Positions 36,719 through 46,111 of a stretch of DNA of 50,899 nt are shown in pieces; within the stretch, counting starts at the first letter, position 1, and each line of letters begins with the position of its first letter. The notes below the pieces were generated by a model. It was not told the DNA's origin. It did no database searches and saw only the letters and a list, made by a program, of their open reading frames with translations. The position numbers and the translations under genes were made by a program. This stretch comes from Rhodopseudomonas infernalis (lineage in GTDB: Bacteria; Pseudomonadota; Alphaproteobacteria; Rhizobiales; Xanthobacteraceae), in assembly GCF_022271405.1 (NCBI RefSeq), contig NZ_JAJNAL010000037.1, positions 1-50,899 on the forward strand, written 5' to 3'.

Positions 36719-36746
36719 TTGACATTCGGCCCCAAAGGACTATCCC
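36719..36746 (+). promoter_or_regulatory. serC promoter
   Basis: TTGACA at 36719-36724, a 16-base spacer, and TATCCC at 36741-36746. Initiation would fall near 36753, giving a leader of about 45 nt that starts just before the hairpins below. Confidence 0.55.
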
Positions 36747-36759
36747 CAGCGGCGGGAAA

Positions 36760-36796
36760 CCTCTCCCCACCGAGAGGCAGCTATCTGGAAGGATAG
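36760..36796 (+). promoter_or_regulatory. serC leader hairpins (serC RNA motif-like)
   Basis: Two tandem hairpins end exactly at the start codon. CCTCTC (36760-36765) pairs with GAGAGG (36772-36777). CTATC (36781-36785) pairs with GATAG (36792-36796) around the loop TGGAAG. The Shine-Dalgarno sequence GGAAGGA falls in that second loop and stem. This fits the described serC RNA motif found upstream of serC in alphaproteobacteria, although I matched it from memory and not by a covariance model. Confidence 0.6.
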
Positions 36797-37972
<1,176 letters not shown>

Positions 37973-37975
37973 TTC

Positions 37976-38130
37976 TTCACCCTCCCCTGGAGGGGGAGGG
38001 TCGACGCACCGTAGGTGCGGCGGGGTGGGGTGACAGACTCTCCCCGCCCTCGGACTCCAGTTTCCATTCTCGACGCTTTCACCCCACCCCGGCGCTACGC
38101 GCCGACCCTCCCCCTCGAGGGGAGGGTGAA
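37976..38130. repeat. Long inverted repeat between serC and serA
   Basis: The left arm begins TTCACCCTCCCC and contains GCACCGTAGGTGCGGCGGGG. The right arm is its inverted counterpart (CACCCCGGCGCTACGCGCCG ... GGGGAGGGTGAA). The arms are about 55 bases each, with a centre of about 40 bases. It is a third repeat family, different from the CATTCCGGGG and CATTGCGAG types. The right arm ends 12 nt before the serA start. Confidence 0.85.
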
Positions 38131-38141
38131 GGAGAAATCCC

Positions 38142-39731
38142 ATGACCGCTCCCAAAGTCCTCATTTCCGACGCGCTGTCGGAAGCCGCCGTGCAGATCTT
38201 CAAGGATCGCGGCATCGACGTCGATTTCCAGCCGGCGCTTGGCAAAGACAAAGAGAAGCTCGCCGAGATCATCGGCAACTATGACGGCCTCGCGATCCGC
38301 TCCGCCACCAAGGCGACCGCGAAGATCCTGGAGAAGGCCGCCAAGCTCAAGGTGATCGGCCGCGCCGGCATCGGCGTCGACAACGTCGAGATTCCCGCGG
38401 CGACCGCCAAGGGCATCATCGTGATGAACACGCCGTTCGGCAATTCGATCACCACCGCCGAGCACGCCATCACCATGATGCTGTCGCTGGCCCGCGAGAT
38501 CCCCGCCGCCGACGCCTCGACCCAGGCCGGCAAGTGGGAGAAGAACCGCTTCATGGGCGTCGAGATCACCGCCAAGACGCTCGGCGTGATCGGCTGCGGC
38601 AACATCGGCTCGATCGTCGCCGACCGTGCGCTCGGCCTCAAGATGAAGGTGATCGCGTTCGATCCGTTCCTGTCGCCTGAGCGCGCCAAGGACATCGGCG
38701 TCGAGAAGGTCGAGCTCGAAGACATCTTCAAGCGCGCCGACTTCATCACGCTGCACACCCCGCTGACCGAGAAGACCAAGAACATCATCGACGCGGCCGC
38801 CATTGCGAAGATGAAGAAGGGCGTCCGCATCATCAATTGCGCCCGCGGTGGTCTGGTCGACGAGGCCGCGCTCGCCGAAGCGCTGAAGTCCGGCCAGGTT
38901 GCCGGCGCTGCCTTCGACGTGTTCTCCGAAGAGCCCGCGACCAGCAACGTGCTGTTCGGTCTGCCCAACGTGATCTGCACCCCGCATCTCGGCGCCTCGA
39001 CCACCGAAGCGCAGGAGAACGTCGCCCTGCAGGTCGCCGAGCAGATGAGCGACTACCTGCTCAACGGCGCCATCACCAACGCCGTCAACTTCCCGTCGAT
39101 CACCGCCGAAGAAGCGCCGAAGCTGAAGCCGTTCATCGAACTCGCCGAGAAGCTCGGCTCGTTCGCCGGCCAGCTCACTGAGACCGGCATCACCAAGGTG
39201 ACGATCACCTACGAGGGCCAGGTCGCCGAGATGAAGATCAAGGCGCTGACCTCCGCGGTGCTGTCGGGCCTGCTGCGGCCGATGCTGGGCGACATCAACG
39301 TCGTCTCGGCGCCGGTGATCGCCAAGGAGCGCGGCATGGTGGTGGACGAAGTCGTCCGCGCCGCCGAGAGCGACTACGAGAGCCTGATCACGCTGACGGT
39401 CGCGACCGAAAAGCAGGAACGTTCGGTGTCCGGTACGGTCTATGCCGACGGCAAGCCGCGGCTGGTCGACATCAAGGGCATCCGCGTCGACGCCGAATTC
39501 GGCAAGTCGATGATCTACGTCACCAACGAGGACAAGCCGGGCTTCATCGGCAAGTTCGCCAGCCTGCTCGGCGACGCCAAGGTCAACATCGCGACCTTCA
39601 ACCTCGGCCGCCACAGCCAGGGTGGCGACGCCATCGCGCTGGTCACCATCGACAACCCGGCGCCGGACGACGTCATCGCCAAGGTGCAGGCGCTGCCGCA
39701 GGTCAAGCAGGCCAAAGCGCTGGTGTTCTGA
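38142..39731 (+). CDS. serA: D-3-phosphoglycerate dehydrogenase
   Basis: A 529-residue enzyme that commits 3-phosphoglycerate to serine synthesis. The NAD-binding motif GCGNIG is at 151-156. NCARGGLVDEAAL and CTPHLGASTTEAQENVA carry the catalytic Arg and His of 2-hydroxy acid dehydrogenases. An intervening (ASB) domain lies at about 320-450. A C-terminal ACT domain (IYVTNEDKPGFIGKFASLL) gives feedback control by serine. The length is standard for the long form. A terminator follows at once. Confidence 0.96.
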   Translation: MTAPKVLISDALSEAAVQIFKDRGIDVDFQPALGKDKEKLAEIIGNYDGLAIRSATKATAKILEKAAKLKVIGRAGIGVDNVEIPAATAKGIIVMNTPFGNSITTAEHAITMMLSLAREIPAADASTQAGKWEKNRFMGVEITAKTLGVIGCGNIGSIVADRALGLKMKVIAFDPFLSPERAKDIGVEKVELEDIFKRADFITLHTPLTEKTKNIIDAAAIAKMKKGVRIINCARGGLVDEAALAEALKSGQVAGAAFDVFSEEPATSNVLFGLPNVICTPHLGASTTEAQENVALQVAEQMSDYLLNGAITNAVNFPSITAEEAPKLKPFIELAEKLGSFAGQLTETGITKVTITYEGQVAEMKIKALTSAVLSGLLRPMLGDINVVSAPVIAKERGMVVDEVVRAAESDYESLITLTVATEKQERSVSGTVYADGKPRLVDIKGIRVDAEFGKSMIYVTNEDKPGFIGKFASLLGDAKVNIATFNLGRHSQGGDAIALVTIDNPAPDDVIAKVQALPQVKQAKALVF

Positions 39732-39754
39732 GCCAGTTCATCAGTCAACCCCCT

Positions 39755-39789
39755 CATGCCCGGCCTTGTGCCGGGCATGTTCGTTTTTG
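39755..39789 (+). terminator. Rho-independent terminator after serA
   Basis: CATGCCCGGC pairs with GCCGGGCATG over a 5-base loop, followed by TTCGTTTTT. The same CATGCCCGGC sequence occurs in the repeat at 40504. Confidence 0.85.
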
Positions 39790-39837
39790 GGGGGCGAGGT
39801 TGCACGAACGACCTTGTGTCCGGGACCAGCCCCACCA

Positions 39838-39992
39838 TGATCAGCCAGCACATCGGCGGCGTCAGCGCCGCGGCGTCCGCCACCGGCGACGCCGCCTCTC
39901 AGGTGCTGTCCCACGCCCGAGGCCTCGACGGCCAGTCCGGCGCGCTGCAGTCGGCGGTCGATGACTTCCTGAACAAGGTGAGGGCGGCCTGA
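39838..39992 (+). pseudogene. Remnant of a methyl-accepting chemotaxis protein C-terminus
   Basis: A 51-codon fragment reading ISQHIGGVSAAASATGDAAS, then QVLSHARGL, then LQSAVDDFLNKVRAA. This is the pattern of the last 50 residues of alphaproteobacterial chemoreceptors (NI.GV..AA..TG.AA.QVL ... V..FL..VRAA). Nothing upstream of 39838 continues the receptor; the region before it is a terminator and unrelated sequence. It differs from the C-terminus of the intact receptor at 34363, so it came from another gene. It is probably not translated into a working protein. Confidence 0.7.
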
Positions 39993-40139
39993 CCGATCAG
40001 CTCAGCGATGCTGCGCTGCGGCATCGCATTGTCTTCGCGCAGACGTGACCGGCGCCGTCCAACGCCGGCTTGAACCGGCGACGAGGTTGGGGCGACTATC
40101 CGGATGCTGGGGCATGACTGCGGCACCGAAAGGGAGCGC

Positions 40140-40481
40140 ATGCCGATATCGTTGCGAGGAACCGTTGCGTTCGAGCCGGAGTTCGTCGGCAATCTGAACA
40201 TGCTGACCCGCACGATGATCGCCCGCGGGCTCGATCCCGATGAGTATGTGATCAGCAAGGACATCGCCAGCGCCCCGACGCTGCCATTCGTGGGGCCTAT
40301 GGCCTATGATTACGTCGTGATCGGCGCCGCCGACGACGAACTCATCGTCACCGACAGTTGTGATCAGCGCTTCCTCGAACACTTCCTCCGCCACATCGGC
40401 TCCACCGTCGACCAAACGCCGCCGCCGGTGGAGCCCGGCATGTTCGCCCGCCTGTCGCGCTGGATGTCGCCGGCGGTTTGA
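40140..40481 (+). CDS. Hypothetical protein, 113 residues
   Basis: A small soluble protein with AGGGAG before the ATG at 40140. It contains the segment YDYVVIGAADDELIVTDSCDQRFLEHFLRHIG, with an alternating beta-alpha pattern, and one Cys. It has no signal peptide or membrane helix. I do not recognise the family. It lies alone between the chemoreceptor remnant and a palindromic repeat. Confidence 0.6.
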   Translation: MPISLRGTVAFEPEFVGNLNMLTRTMIARGLDPDEYVISKDIASAPTLPFVGPMAYDYVVIGAADDELIVTDSCDQRFLEHFLRHIGSTVDQTPPPVEPGMFARLSRWMSPAV

Positions 40482-40503
40482 GCGGAGCACTTAGCTATCC
40501 CCG

Positions 40504-40593
40504 CGTCATGGCCGGGCTTGTCCCGGCCATCCACGCCTTTTCTGCATTTCCAGCAGCAAGCCGTGGATGCCCGGCACAAGGCCGGGCATGACG
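40504..40593. repeat. Palindromic repeat (CATGGCCGGG type)
   Basis: CGTCATGGCCGGGCTTGTCC ... ATCCACGCC, then its inverted form GTGGATGCCCGGC ... GCCGGGCATGACG, about 90 bases. It lies between the convergent ends of the 113-residue gene and the phytase-like gene and may act as a two-way terminator. It is related to the hairpin after serA. Confidence 0.8.
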
Positions 40594-40618
40594 TGTGGTG
40601 AGGACGCGATGCTCGCGC

Positions 40619-41974
40619 TTACTTCGCCTTCAGGAAGTCGGCGACTTCGAGCAGCACGAACTCGTTATCGTCGGCCTTGTTGGGATCGCGGCTCGACGAG
40701 AACGGCAGGTTGTTGTCGTTGCCGACGATGATGTGGCGATCGTCGACCTTGTCGACGTTCTCGATGGTGAAGAACGGGAACGCCAGCGCGCCGTCGGTCA
40801 GCGGCTTCTTCGCCTTCTTGTCCGGATCGCGGATCTTCATCAGGTCGATGTAGGCGATCTTCTTCACCGCCTTGCCGGCGTCGGCATCGGTCAGCTCGAT
40901 CTTGTAGACGCGCTTGAACTTGGCGAGGTCGTTGAAGCAGTCGGTGCCGGTCTTGCCATCGGCGCAGGCCTTGTCCTTGGTGCCTTCGCCGTTGTCGCGC
41001 TCGATCACCAGGCCGTGGGTGGCGTCGATCATGTTGAAGTCGCCGATCGCGTTGCCGTTCTGCTCGAACACATAGGTCCAGGAGCGGCCGGTGAACTTCT
41101 TCTGCGCGACGTCGAATTCGAGAATGCGCGACGCTTCCTTGCCGTCGACCTTTTCCCAATCCTTCTTGTCTGCGTCCCACAGCGGGCCTTCGAGCAGGCC
41201 GTACAGGAATTTGCCGTCCTTGGAGGCGGCGAAGCCCTCATAGCCCTTGGAGCGGCGCAGGTTGACGCCCGTGTAGCTCGCGCCCGGCGCGCCCGGCGAC
41301 TGCACCGACCAATGGTCGGGCGACTTCACCGGCTTGCCGCCGGCCACCGTCTCGGTGACGCTCAGCACCTTGCCGCTCATGTCGGTCTCGATGATGTAGG
41401 GGCCGAACTCCTCGCCGATCCAGATCCGGTCGCCGATGATCTGAAAACCTTCGAGATCGAAATCGGCGCCGGTGAGATAGCGCTTGTCGGTGTCCTCATG
41501 GACGATGCGGAACGGCACCTTCTTGTCGGGATCGTGCAGGAACACGGTGGCGACGCGCTCGACCTTGCTGGCGGCCCAGTCCATCTTCAGATGGCTCAGA
41601 AACAGCATGACGTCGGCCGAGTTGTAGCGCGAGCCGAAGCCGTTGTCGGTCAGCACCCAGAAGCTGCCGTCGTCCATCTTCTTGATACCGGAATGGCCCT
41701 GCAGCGGCTGGCCCTTGAACGGCAGCGACACGCCGGTCGGGCGGCCGTTGGACTTGCCCTCGATGCTGCCGGTTTCGGTGACGCGCTTGCCGGTGGTGTA
41801 CTTGCCCGAGGTCTTGAGGTCGGCCGGCGCATCCGCCGGGGCGTCGATCAACGAGGCGGCCGGCATCACCGCGTGGCCTGCCAGCGTCGCCGGGAATTCG
41901 CCTTCGGATTGCGCCAGCGCGGCGGACGTCGTCAGCGCAAGGATTGCGACCGAGCCGAGTAGTAGTTTTCGCAT
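40619..41974 (-). CDS. Secreted esterase-like-activity-of-phytase family protein
   Basis: A 451-residue exported protein with a signal peptide (1-21, ending SAALAQ). The beta-propeller-like chain contains GHSGIKKMDDGSFWVLTDNGFGSRYNSADVML, FDLEGFQIIGDRIWIGEEFGPYIIETD, GYEGFAASKDGKFLYGLLEG and VGNDNNLPFSSSR. These are the family blocks, and DNN plus acidic residues probably bind calcium. Relatives are periplasmic or secreted and are classed as phytase/esterase-like; true phytase activity is unproven. It is divergent from mbfA, with 176 nt between the starts. Confidence 0.85.
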   Translation of the reverse strand: MRKLLLGSVAILALTTSAALAQSEGEFPATLAGHAVMPAASLIDAPADAPADLKTSGKYTTGKRVTETGSIEGKSNGRPTGVSLPFKGQPLQGHSGIKKMDDGSFWVLTDNGFGSRYNSADVMLFLSHLKMDWAASKVERVATVFLHDPDKKVPFRIVHEDTDKRYLTGADFDLEGFQIIGDRIWIGEEFGPYIIETDMSGKVLSVTETVAGGKPVKSPDHWSVQSPGAPGASYTGVNLRRSKGYEGFAASKDGKFLYGLLEGPLWDADKKDWEKVDGKEASRILEFDVAQKKFTGRSWTYVFEQNGNAIGDFNMIDATHGLVIERDNGEGTKDKACADGKTGTDCFNDLAKFKRVYKIELTDADAGKAVKKIAYIDLMKIRDPDKKAKKPLTDGALAFPFFTIENVDKVDDRHIIVGNDNNLPFSSSRDPNKADDNEFVLLEVADFLKAK

Positions 41975-42086
41975 GAGCAGCCTCCTGTTGTTGGTCCGCG
42001 GACTTTTGGCGGTGGCGGATCACAGGCGCCTGACGGATCGGTGACGCGGAGATGACGAGCCCTGCGGCCAAATGCGCAGGCCGGTT

Positions 42087-42115
42087 TTGACTCCCGGCGG
42101 TCGGCGGCGTACAGA
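42087..42115 (+). promoter_or_regulatory. mbfA promoter
   Basis: TTGACT at 42087-42092, a 17-base spacer, and TACAGA at 42110-42115. The Irr-type palindrome begins at the next base and so covers the start of transcription. Confidence 0.6.
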
Positions 42116-42130
42116 TTAGAATCATTCTAA
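42116..42130. promoter_or_regulatory. Iron control element (ICE), Irr binding site
   Basis: TTAGAA-TCA-TTCTAA is a perfect palindrome matching the ICE consensus bound by Irr in Bradyrhizobium and relatives. It lies directly after the mbfA -10 hexamer, which is the place for repression when iron is low. Confidence 0.8.
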
Positions 42131-42150
42131 AATACCATGGGCTGTCACAG

Positions 42151-43122
42151 ATGAAGGCGTTTTCCGACCTGAGCGAACGCGAAATCCTGGCCGTGGCGAT
42201 TTCGGGCGAGGAGGAGGACAGCCGGATCTATCTGGCCTTCGCCGAGGACCTCACCGAGCGCTATCCGGATTCCGCCCGCGTCTTCACCGAGATGGCCCAG
42301 CAGGAGAAGGGCCATCGCCACATGCTGCTGCGGATGTACGAGCAGCGCTTCGGCCCCGACCTGCCGCCGATCCGGCGCCAGGACGTCAAGGGGTTCATCC
42401 GCCGTCGCCCGATCTGGCTGACGCGCAATCTGCCGCTCGAGCGCATCCGCAAGGAAGCCGAGACCATGGAGTACGAGGCGCAGCGCTTCTATGAGCGCGC
42501 CGCCGAGCGTGCCACCGACGTCGGCATCCGCAAACTGCTCACCGACCTCGCCGAGTTCGAGAGGCGCCACGAGCAGCGCGCCAACCAGCTGACCGACCGC
42601 ATCCTCACGCCCGACGCGCGCAGCGCCGAGGACCACACCGCGCGGCGGATGTTCGTGCTGCAATACGTCCAGCCGGGCCTCGCCGGCCTGATGGATGGTT
42701 CCGTGTCGACGCTGGCGCCGCTGTTCGCCGCCGCGTTCGCCACCCACCAGAACTGGCCGACCTTTCTGGTCGGCCTCGCGGCGTCGATCGGCGCCGGCAT
42801 CTCGATGGGCTTCGCCGAAGCGCTGTCCGACGACGGCTCGATGACCGGCCGCGGCTCGCCCTGGCTGCGCGGCGGCATCTGCGGCTTGATGACCACGATC
42901 GGCGGCCTCGGCCACACGCTGCCGTATCTCGTGCCCGACACCTGGGCCAACGCGTTCTGGATCGCCACCGCGATCGCCGGCGTCGTAGTGTTCATCGAAC
43001 TCTGGGCGATCGCCTACATCCGCGCCAAGTACATGGATACCCCGTTCATGCAGGCGGTGTTCCAGATCGTGCTCGGCGGCGTCATCGTGCTGGCCGTGGG
43101 GATATTGATCGGCGGGGCGTAG
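42151..43122 (+). CDS. mbfA: Membrane-bound ferritin / iron exporter
   Basis: A 323-residue protein joining an N-terminal ferritin-like (erythrin) domain to a C-terminal VIT1/CCC1-like membrane domain. The di-iron ligands are visible as [10 protein letters not shown] (Glu20-22) and [12 protein letters not shown] (Glu48, Glu52, His55), then [13 protein letters not shown] and [12 protein letters not shown]. About five membrane helices follow from residue 170 ([21 protein letters not shown] ...). MbfA oxidises and exports iron, protecting against iron and peroxide stress. The Irr site in its promoter agrees with this. It is monocistronic. Confidence 0.95.
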   Translation: MKAFSDLSEREILAVAISGEEEDSRIYLAFAEDLTERYPDSARVFTEMAQQEKGHRHMLLRMYEQRFGPDLPPIRRQDVKGFIRRRPIWLTRNLPLERIRKEAETMEYEAQRFYERAAERATDVGIRKLLTDLAEFERRHEQRANQLTDRILTPDARSAEDHTARRMFVLQYVQPGLAGLMDGSVSTLAPLFAAAFATHQNWPTFLVGLAASIGAGISMGFAEALSDDGSMTGRGSPWLRGGICGLMTTIGGLGHTLPYLVPDTWANAFWIATAIAGVVVFIELWAIAYIRAKYMDTPFMQAVFQIVLGGVIVLAVGILIGGA

Positions 43123-43151
43123 TTTTACTCACTTCTTAGGTCGGTTCGTAG

Positions 43152-43838
43152 ATGACAAATAGAATGATTTTAGGCCATCGGCGCCGTCAGATCTTTGATA
43201 TGTCAACTAATTATTTGCGATTTGTGGATTCAGATTATTCGCTCAAGCCGATAGCTACGTATCTCACATCCCTTCATTCCTTCGCTACTACAGCCGAGGT
43301 CTATAACAACCACGGGAAAGGTGCATTCCCATGGGGGCTGGGTGATGTGGCGCTCTTTGATGGTGCAGCATGTGATGTCCGACTTAGATGGTCGCCGCAC
43401 GAAACAATCCTACCAATGGTCTGCAATTGTTGGCCGCGGGAGGTCGTTTTGGAGTGCTTTGCTGCCGATCCAATTGCTCCAGACTCGTATCTGAATTTAG
43501 GCGTTCTGGAGCATTTCATATTTAGTCTAGGGCAATCATTGCTGACGACCTTCGTAGAAGATAAAAAGCCCCTGCTAAAGACCGTCTTTGGTAAGCCAGC
43601 AGCATGGCCTCCTATCTGGAATTTTGCTCGTGTCGTTCGAAATGCCATGTCGCACGGCGGAAAAATTCGTATCGATGATGGTGCCACCGTCCGATGGCGC
43701 AGACTGGAATATTCCGAATTGGACAATGGGCGAGAGATAGTGAACGTTGACCTTTGGCCGGCCGATCTATTCGTTTTGATAAGAGAGATGGAAGACGCCT
43801 TGCCTTCCGGAGCACAGTCGACTGAAACGAAAGACTAG
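43152..43838 (+). CDS. Low-GC hypothetical protein with HEPN-like R-x4-H motif
   Basis: A 228-residue soluble protein. The C-terminal third contains IWNFARVVRNAMSHGGKIRI, with Arg163-Asn164 and His168 in the R-N-x3-H arrangement typical of HEPN RNase or RNA-binding domains. Helices before and after it fit a four-helix bundle. The upstream 120 residues are not recognised. Base use differs sharply from the neighbours: positions 43201-43260 are 23/60 G+C, against 38/60 for 43021-43080. Codons are correspondingly AT-rich, so recent acquisition is likely. An alternative start at 43200 exists. It has no antitoxin or partner gene beside it. Confidence 0.7.
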   Translation: MTNRMILGHRRRQIFDMSTNYLRFVDSDYSLKPIATYLTSLHSFATTAEVYNNHGKGAFPWGLGDVALFDGAACDVRLRWSPHETILPMVCNCWPREVVLECFAADPIAPDSYLNLGVLEHFIFSLGQSLLTTFVEDKKPLLKTVFGKPAAWPPIWNFARVVRNAMSHGGKIRIDDGATVRWRRLEYSELDNGREIVNVDLWPADLFVLIREMEDALPSGAQSTETKD

Positions 43839-43914
43839 CGTCTGGAAATATAAGATTCGCTATCCTCTCCCTCTCCAAAAATGAGGAGAAGGAGAGGAAT
43901 TTGTCGGAGCCTGT

Positions 43915-44886
43915 CTACTGCTTCTCGATCCCCGCCTCGCGCACCAGCTTCTCCCACAGCACCAGCTGATCGCCGACGAATTTGCCGAGGTCTTCGGGCG
44001 TGCCGGAGAACGCGTCCATGCCGAGCGTGGCGAGCTTGGCCTTGGTGGCGGGATCTTCGACGATCTTGCGGATCTCGGTGTTGAGCCTGGTCACCACCTC
44101 CTTCGGCGTGCCGGCCGGCGCGAAGTAAGCTTGCCACGAGGTGATGTCGAAATCCGGCACGCCGGCTTCCTGCATGGACGGCAGATCCGGCACCAGCGGC
44201 GAGCGGTCCTTGGTGGTGACGGCCAGCGCACGCAGCGCGCCGCCCTGGACGTGCGGCAGACCGGTGAGCACGTCGGTGAACATCATGGTGATGCGGCCGC
44301 CGATGACGTCGTTGAGGGCGGGCGGCGAACTCTTGTAGGGCACGTGCAGCAAGTCGATCCCGGCTTTGCGGGCGAAGGTCGCGCCGGACACGATCGCCGA
44401 CGACGAGCCCGACGCGTAGGTCAGCTTGCCCGGATTGGCCTTGGCGTAGGCGATCAGTTCGCCGACCGTCTTGGCCGGCACGTCGGGATGCACCACCAGC
44501 ATGAACGGCAGGTCGCCGGTGCGCGCCACCGGAACGAAGTCCTTCACCGGATCGTAGCTGAGATTTTTCAGCAGATACGGATTGGCCGAATGCGTGGTGT
44601 TGGTGGTGACGAACAGCGTGTAGCCGTCGGGCTGCGCGCGGGCCACATAGGTCGCGGCGATCATGCCGTTGGCGCCGGCCTTGTTCTCGATCACCATGCC
44701 GACGCCGAGCGCTTGGCCGAGCTTCTGTGAAATGATCCGCGTCGTGGTGTCGGTGCCGCTGCCCGCCGCGAACGGCAGCACCAGCGTGATGTTGCGGGTG
44801 GGATAGGTGGTGTCGGCCCGCGCCGGCCCCGAGGCAGCATTGGACAACAATACGGCAGCCGCAATCGCGGCGCAGATCGATCGCAT
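43915..44886 (-). CDS. Bug-family (TctC) periplasmic substrate-binding protein
   Basis: A 323-residue exported binding protein. The signal peptide (1-25, ending GPARAD) is followed by YPTRNITLVLPFAAGSGTDTTTRIISQKL and VIENKAGANGMIAATYVARAQPDGYTL, which are the diagnostic Bug blocks. AYFAPAGTPKEVVTRLNTEI is the C-terminal hinge. The start at 44886 follows GGAGGA. Bug proteins bind small carboxylates for tripartite tricarboxylate transporters. No tctA or tctB gene is beside it, so it must pair with a distant permease or act as a sensor. Confidence 0.9.
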   Translation of the reverse strand: MRSICAAIAAAVLLSNAASGPARADTTYPTRNITLVLPFAAGSGTDTTTRIISQKLGQALGVGMVIENKAGANGMIAATYVARAQPDGYTLFVTTNTTHSANPYLLKNLSYDPVKDFVPVARTGDLPFMLVVHPDVPAKTVGELIAYAKANPGKLTYASGSSSAIVSGATFARKAGIDLLHVPYKSSPPALNDVIGGRITMMFTDVLTGLPHVQGGALRALAVTTKDRSPLVPDLPSMQEAGVPDFDITSWQAYFAPAGTPKEVVTRLNTEIRKIVEDPATKAKLATLGMDAFSGTPEDLGKFVGDQLVLWEKLVREAGIEKQ

Positions 44887-44964
44887 CAGAATCCTCCCGG
44901 ATGGTCTTGTTCTTGGACCGACAGACTGCGCGAAACGCCGTGAAAAGGCGAGGCCCCAGGCAAC

Positions 44965-45083
44965 GTCATTCCGGAGCGCCGCGCAGCGGCGAACCCGGAA
45001 TCTCGATAAGTTCTGCGACTGCGGCGTTTCCACAACTTCTGGATTCCGGGTTCGCGCGCGAAGGGCGCGCGCTCCGGAATGAC
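44965..45083. repeat. Dispersed palindromic repeat, copy 5 (variant)
   Basis: Copy of the CATTCCGGGG element with altered stem bases (CGTCATTCCGGAGCGCCGCG ... GCGCTCCGGAATGAC). The changes in the two arms compensate (GGAGCGC/GCGCTCC), so base pairing is kept. It lies between the Bug gene and the first EamA gene. Confidence 0.85.
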
Positions 45084-45093
45084 GCTGTGATTC

Positions 45094-45999
45094 TCACCGC
45101 CTCGCTGCGATGAAAACGCCGGCGACCACCATGGCGTAGCCGGCCAGATGGAACAGTTCCGGCTTTTCGCCGAGCAGCACGATCGCCATCACCGAGCCGA
45201 ACACCGGCATCAGATGCAGGAACGGCGCGGCGCGGTTGGGGCCGATCAGGGCGACGCCGCGGTTGAAGCACAGATAGGCCAGCGCCGAGGGAAAGATCAC
45301 CACATAGGCCAGTGACGTGATCGTCGCCACATCGGCGCTTGGCCGCACCCCGGCGGCGAATTCGGCGATCGCGAAGGGTAGCAGCAGCAGCGCGCCGCCG
45401 GCGGTGGTGACGGTGATCAGCGACAGCGGATGCGTCGCCGGGCGCTTCGGCATCAGCGCCGAATACAGCCCGAAGGCGCACAGCGCACCCGCGACCATCA
45501 GGTCGCCGCGGTTGAGTTCGACCTGCGCCAGCGCGGCGAAATCACCACGCAGGATGATGGTGAGCACGCCCAGCAGCGACAGCCCGATGCCGATCGCCTG
45601 GGTGAAGGTCAGCCTCACGCCGAACAGCAGCAGCGACCAAAGCGCGACGAACAGCGGCCCCGACGATTGCATCAGCAGCGCGTTCAGCGCCTGGGTGTAC
45701 TGCAGCCCCCAATAGGACAGCACGTTGTTGACCGCGAAGCCGGTCGCCGACAGCACCACCATCAGCCGCCAGTGCAGCAGCAGCCTTCGCCAGTCGCGGC
45801 GCAGATGCGGCCAGGCCACCGGCAGCATCAGCAGCAGCGCGCCGACCCAGCGCACGCAGGACAGCGTCACCGGCGGGATGTGGCCGGCGACGGCGCGGCC
45901 GAGCACGATGTTGCCGGCCCAGAACAGCGAGGTCAGGCTGAGCAGCAGATAGGGCTGGTTGGAGATCCAGCCGAAAGCCTTGCGGAGCGGGGCGATCAA
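45094..45999 (-). CDS. EamA-family (DMT) exporter, copy 1
   Basis: A 301-residue inner-membrane protein with ten helices in two EamA repeats. The N-terminus PYLLLSLTSLFWAGNIVLGRAVAGHIPPVTLSCVRW and the block LNALLMQSSGPLFVALWSLLLFGVRLT are typical. The second repeat ends FPSALAYLCFNRGVALIGPNRAAPFLHLMPVFGSVMA. Such proteins export amino acids, purines or other metabolites; the substrate is unknown. It is 112 nt downstream of a close paralogue on the same strand. Confidence 0.9.
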   Translation of the reverse strand: MIAPLRKAFGWISNQPYLLLSLTSLFWAGNIVLGRAVAGHIPPVTLSCVRWVGALLLMLPVAWPHLRRDWRRLLLHWRLMVVLSATGFAVNNVLSYWGLQYTQALNALLMQSSGPLFVALWSLLLFGVRLTFTQAIGIGLSLLGVLTIILRGDFAALAQVELNRGDLMVAGALCAFGLYSALMPKRPATHPLSLITVTTAGGALLLLPFAIAEFAAGVRPSADVATITSLAYVVIFPSALAYLCFNRGVALIGPNRAAPFLHLMPVFGSVMAIVLLGEKPELFHLAGYAMVVAGVFIAARR

Positions 46000-46111
46000 G
46001 CGTCACGGGCGGTTGGAGTGAGTGCCAGCCATGCCCGAATTCGGCAGGGCCGCAAAGCCCTCCGGCGGAATGCCGTCATGCGCAATACGGCCGCGGCCGG
46101 CGGCGCTGCCC

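Noticed and set aside
39756-39992. 78-codon gene starting in the serA terminator
   Set aside because: Its first 27 codons are terminator and linker sequence; only the part from 39838 resembles a protein, and that is a chemoreceptor tail.
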